A DNA stretch of 10,260 nt from Tannerella sp. Its GTDB lineage: Bacteria > Bacteroidota > Bacteroidia > Bacteroidales > Tannerellaceae. The notes under the pieces are model-generated. The model ran no database searches and had not been told where the DNA came from. It saw only the letters and a list, made by a program, of their open reading frames with translations. The DNA lies in the NCBI GenBank assembly GCA_031289445.1, contig JAITPL010000062.1:1-10260 (forward strand), read 5' to 3'. Every line of letters begins with the position of its first letter. Within the stretch, counting starts at the first letter, position 1. Made by a program: the position numbers and the translations under genes. Positions 6,997 through 10,260 of the stretch are shown here, piece by piece.

Positions 6997-8048
6997 TATT
7001 TGTCAGTATTGAGGTAAATAACTTGTCCTGTTTTGCTGCTTTGTATGGCGGCTTCGATGATGCTGACGACAGGCAGGACATTACAGGCCTCGACAGGGTG
7101 GGGGGTATCCTTGCGCAGGCGCTCATAGACAGCTTCGTAGAATCGTGCGTAGTGTCCTTGTGCGCTTGGATAGCGACCGTCGAAGGTATCGTTGACGAGC
7201 GTTCCCCAGTCGTTTTCAGGCTCCAGACCCCAATTCTCGCCAAGAGGTATGGCGCCTGTTTTCAGCATCTCTTCCTGCGGGTCAACGCCGTATTTGACAT
7301 ACGAGCCGTTCGTGCCGTGAAGCACAAAACGCGGCTCCTGTCGGCGCATCAGGTAACCGGCTTTCAGTGTTACGCGAAGGTCGGGCGCCAGCGAACAGCG
7401 CAGCAGATGCAGAATGAAATAATCGTCAACCCGGCCGCCGTCGCGCATTGTCGCAATGTCGGCAAAGACAGCTTCGGGAGAGCCGAAGAGGCTGACGCAC
7501 TGGTCGATGATATGTGAGCCGAGATTGTAAATAAGTCCGCTTTCCTGTTCTTTCCACGTATTCGGCACAATCTCCCGGCGGTAGCGTGCATAAACAGCTT
7601 CGTACTCGACGAGCCTTCCGAGCAGACCGTGCTCAAGAATCTCGCGCACAGTGAGAAAATCCGCATCCCAGCGGCGGTTTTGATAGACGCAAAGCATCAG
7701 TCCGCGCGAGCGTGCCGATTCTATCAGTTCGCGTCCTTCGGCTGTCGTTAGCGTGAAAGGCTTTTCTACAATGACATGTTTGCCTGCTTCGAGAGCCATC
7801 TTTGCATATTCGTAATGTGTCAGGTCGGGAGTATTGACGACCACGAGTTCTATATCGTCCTGCGCCAGCAACTCACTTATACTGCGCACTATACGTGCAT
7901 CGGGATAGAGCGTTGCCGAGAGATTCTTACTGCGCTCGGAGATAGCCGTCAATTCGAACTGCGGGTGCGTCGTGATAAAAGGAGCGTGAAAAACTCTCCC
8001 CGACATCCCGAACGACATTAGTCCCGTTTTGATTATTCCTTGTTTCAT
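6996..8048 (-). CDS. Gfo/Idh/MocA-family NAD(P)-dependent oxidoreductase
   Basis: A 350-residue cytoplasmic dehydrogenase of the group that includes E. coli YdgJ and related scyllo-inositol or sugar dehydrogenases. The Rossmann start is KTGLMSFGMSGRVFHAPF (7-24). VVVNTPDLTHYEYAKMALEAG leads to the EKP motif (E95-K96-P97), where Lys96 is the expected catalytic residue. GLIYNLGSHIIDQ (171-183) is the substrate-site segment; many relatives have Asp where Asn175 stands. I chose the ATG at 8048-8046 because homologs begin at this MKQGIIKTGLMSFG sequence. The frame stays open to 8222, but those 58 residues are basic, lack family features, and lie over the 3' end of lptD. The gene starts 22 bp after the lptD stop and is coupled to the kinase by TAATG. 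The substrate and the preferred cofactor are unknown. Confidence 0.9.
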   Translation of the reverse strand: MKQGIIKTGLMSFGMSGRVFHAPFITTHPQFELTAISERSKNLSATLYPDARIVRSISELLAQDDIELVVVNTPDLTHYEYAKMALEAGKHVIVEKPFTLTTAEGRELIESARSRGLMLCVYQNRRWDADFLTVREILEHGLLGRLVEYEAVYARYRREIVPNTWKEQESGLIYNLGSHIIDQCVSLFGSPEAVFADIATMRDGGRVDDYFILHLLRCSLAPDLRVTLKAGYLMRRQEPRFVLHGTNGSYVKYGVDPQEEMLKTGAIPLGENWGLEPENDWGTLVNDTFDGRYPSAQGHYARFYEAVYERLRKDTPHPVEACNVLPVVSIIEAAIQSSKTGQVIYLNTDK

Positions 8049-8070
8049 ATCTGTTGTATTTTGTTGATTG

Positions 8071-10260
8071 TCAATACCATGCCTGACCGTTATAAGGCGT
8101 GCTGCTCTGGTCGTATTTAAGGTCTTTAAGCATCGACGAATTGGCCGAAATGGAGAACGAATATGATTTGAGCGGGCCGATCGGGATGATGCTTGCCGAC
8201 ATCTGGAAACAGTGCATTGCACGCGAGATGTTGCAGGTCATGTATGATATTTTTTTGTTATCGAAGTCATAAGTGGCGTTGAAATTGATACGCCAGTTTT
8301 TGGTCGGTTGCAGGCTGCCGTTGAAACTCAGCGAGTTAATCAGCTTGTAATCGTATTCCAGCTTTGCGGGATTGAATGTGCCGTAGCCCAGCGACATGCT
8401 GTAACTGAACGACAGATTCCATTGCACATCGTTGTTGTAATAACCGTATTCGTCATATTCGCCTGCTACTTTTTTCTTCTTGCTGTTGAGCACGCTTCCG
8501 CTTTTTCCTTTCTCTGCATCCTGCATCTCCTGCTCCTTTAAATAGTCGGGATCATTAGGGTCCAGTTCCTCGTTCAAATCAAAATCATCCTCATCATCCT
8601 CCGGCAATCTCCCTTTTTTCTTCTTTTTAGAACTTTCGTCTCCTCCTCCAAACAGGTTTTTAAATGTCTGATTATTAAGAGTATATGAAAAACTTGTACC
8701 GGTTGACCTCAGTCGTCCAAGTCCTTTGCCCACTGTCCAGCGGGGTTTATTGACGCGGTACATCTGCTTGCTTGTCTCGTTGTAGCCGTAGGTATAGGTG
8801 TCGAATGTCGCGTTGAGGTTCAGGGTATATGACTTTGAAAATTTCATGCGGATACTCGAACTGAGGTCGCTCCACTGGAACGAATCGGCGGCGAGATTGT
8901 AGCTTATGCTTCCCGACAGTTTGTCGAGAATACTGATTTTGCGTTCGCCCGAAGGCTCGTCGGCGTCGGGTATCTTGGCTTCGATGTTGTTATCAAGTGA
9001 AAATGAGACGTTTCCGCTCTTGCCTCGACCGGGGACTCCGAAGAGTTGGCCGGTGAACGGCGAGTAGTAGCCTGTCAGCGTCTGGGCAGGATTGCCCGGA
9101 TAGGTCGAAGTACCGCCGTTGACGTATGAATAGTAGTGATAATAACCGTATTTAGGGTCGCCGAAGTCGGGCGTCGCGCTGAACGAGATGGACGGATCCA
9201 TGCGATGGCGAATTTTGGTAACAAACTTGCGCAGCGGTTTGATGGGAATAAATTCTCCATATACAGTCGTTGACGCCGAGACGGATGCGCTGTAATTATA
9301 TACCCGATAGAAGCCGTAAGTAGTATCCGAAGGAGCCATGCCTCTACGCACCGGGTCATAGTCCTGTTCTATCTTGTTGGTGTACCATCTCTCGGTATAA
9401 TTGACTGAAGGCGAGAGGTTTATAAAGCCCAATACGGAATAGGTGGCGCTGATGGGAATAGTGTGTTGCATACCGTTTTTCCAGTCGCGCACAAGGCTCG
9501 AATTGAACAGTTTATCTTCTTTTGTAGAGATATTGTTGCGCAGATAGCCGGTATAGCTCATCGAGATTTTTTCGAACCAAAGCTCTTTGCCTATGGCGTT
9601 TTTGCGTTTCAGCGGATAGATGCGGCTGAGGGTGATATTCAGGTCGGGTAGGGTAACGGACACGGACGAATCCTGCGAGCGTTGATTGATATTCATCGTA
9701 GCCGAGATGCTTAGCGGTTTGTTGGGGAAGCGTTGTGTGATATTGACGCTTGAGCCTTTGTTGTTCTGCGTGGCGGCTGCTGTATAGAGCGAATTGAGTT
9801 GCTTGCGGTCGTAACTGCTTGACGAATAATCTACGCTGGCCGAGAAGGTGCGATAGGGATTGGATTTAGGGTCTTGGGTATGCGACCACCGTACTTTAAA
9901 ATCATTCGACTTGCTAAAGTCGGGCAGTCCCTTATCGCCCAAAACCGTCGTTAGATACGACATATCGAAGTTGCCCGAATATTTGTAGCGTTTCTTATAG
10001 TGCGACTGTCCCGACAGCCCCCATGAGCCTTTGGTATAGAGTTCGCCGGTGAGTGCAAAATCGAAGTAGTCGCTAAGCGCAAAATAGTAGCCTCCGTTGC
10101 GTAGATAGAAGCCTCGCGACATCTCGTCGCCGTAAGAAGGCATCAGGATACCCGACGAATAGGTGTCGGTAAACGGAAAGAAGGCAAACGGCAGCGCAAG
10201 TGGAAGTGGCACATCCTCAATAACCATATACAGCGGCCCGGCCACAATATCCTTGCCCGG
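8071..10260 (-). CDS. lptD: LptD-type LPS-assembly outer-membrane protein (5' end outside window)
   Basis: The C-terminal 729 residues of the Bacteroidota form of LptD, the outer-membrane beta-barrel that inserts lipopolysaccharide into the outer leaflet. The visible part begins PGKDIVAGPLYMVIEDVPLP, followed by LALPFAFFPF, typical of the end of the periplasmic OstA-like domain. The rest is a long run of alternating polar and aromatic beta strands (for example YNFNATYDF-like patterns), ending SSTPYNGQAWY with a terminal aromatic residue as in outer-membrane barrels. Visible residues about 537-607 are a highly charged insertion with runs of Lys and Asp/Glu (SSKKKKKGRLPEDDEDDFD), probably a surface loop. 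The GTG at 10245 is not the true start, because the frame continues upstream to the window edge with family-like sequence. The oxidoreductase and kinase genes follow closely and may share its transcript. Confidence 0.88.
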   Translation of the reverse strand, partial: PGKDIVAGPLYMVIEDVPLPLALPFAFFPFTDTYSSGILMPSYGDEMSRGFYLRNGGYYFALSDYFDFALTGELYTKGSWGLSGQSHYKKRYKYSGNFDMSYLTTVLGDKGLPDFSKSNDFKVRWSHTQDPKSNPYRTFSASVDYSSSSYDRKQLNSLYTAAATQNNKGSSVNITQRFPNKPLSISATMNINQRSQDSSVSVTLPDLNITLSRIYPLKRKNAIGKELWFEKISMSYTGYLRNNISTKEDKLFNSSLVRDWKNGMQHTIPISATYSVLGFINLSPSVNYTERWYTNKIEQDYDPVRRGMAPSDTTYGFYRVYNYSASVSASTTVYGEFIPIKPLRKFVTKIRHRMDPSISFSATPDFGDPKYGYYHYYSYVNGGTSTYPGNPAQTLTGYYSPFTGQLFGVPGRGKSGNVSFSLDNNIEAKIPDADEPSGERKISILDKLSGSISYNLAADSFQWSDLSSSIRMKFSKSYTLNLNATFDTYTYGYNETSKQMYRVNKPRWTVGKGLGRLRSTGTSFSYTLNNQTFKNLFGGGDESSKKKKKGRLPEDDEDDFDLNEELDPNDPDYLKEQEMQDAEKGKSGSVLNSKKKKVAGEYDEYGYYNNDVQWNLSFSYSMSLGYGTFNPAKLEYDYKLINSLSFNGSLQPTKNWRINFNATYDFDNKKISYMTCNISRAMHCFQMSASIIPIGPLKSYSFSISANSSMLKDLKYDQSSTPYNGQAWY

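Noticed and set aside
6942..7517. Plus-strand 191-codon open frame across the kinase/oxidoreductase boundary
   Set aside because: It lies antisense to two well-supported genes, has no family resemblance, and follows from codon bias of the minus-strand genes.
6996..8222. Longer 408-residue version of the oxidoreductase
   Set aside because: The extra 58 residues overlap the lptD 3' end, are basic and featureless, and homologs begin at the internal Met (8048).
8071..10245. GTG at 10245 as the start of the LptD gene
   Set aside because: The frame continues upstream to the window edge (PGKDI), and the sequence there fits the middle of an LptD protein, not its signal peptide.

Overview
The window looks like ordinary chromosomal DNA of a member of the Bacteroidota, probably the order Bacteroidales. 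The support is an LptD-type outer-membrane protein of the Bacteroidota form, a CHX-like antiporter with the family's extra N-terminal helix, a Bacteroides-style branching enzyme, TAnnTTTG promoter elements, AT-rich spacers, and starts without a convincing Shine-Dalgarno sequence. No mobile element, rRNA, tRNA or CRISPR array was seen.

Layout from left to right: (1) a minus-strand CPA2/CHX-type cation:proton antiporter with a C-terminal Usp-like region runs off the left edge, so it has no stop in the window. (2) A 198-bp AT-rich divergent promoter region follows. (3) A plus-strand 998-residue protein is an in-frame fusion of a complete glycogen branching enzyme (GlgB) and a complete type I mannose-6-phosphate isomerase (ManA). 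(4) A 110-bp array of five 22-bp AT-rich tandem repeats begins inside the last codons of the fusion. (5) A plus-strand Nudix hydrolase has the N-terminal helical domain of its subfamily. (6) A minus-strand group comes last: lptD (5' end beyond the right edge), a Gfo/Idh/MocA oxidoreductase 22 bp downstream, and a PfkB-family kinase coupled through a one-base TAATG overlap. The kinase and Nudix genes converge and share four bases at their stops.

The genes combine central carbohydrate chemistry (glycogen branching, fructose-6-P/mannose-6-P interconversion, a sugar or polyol kinase, a sugar or polyol dehydrogenase, a Nudix enzyme) with envelope functions (LPS assembly, ion homeostasis). The most unusual object is the GlgB-ManA fusion. 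Its second half starts at a methionine that looks like the original manA start, and a CAA codon stands where the branching enzyme would be expected to end. The next most unusual are the 22-bp repeat array and the antiporter's Gly-Asp pair where relatives usually carry Asp-Asp, Asn-Asp or Gln-Asp.
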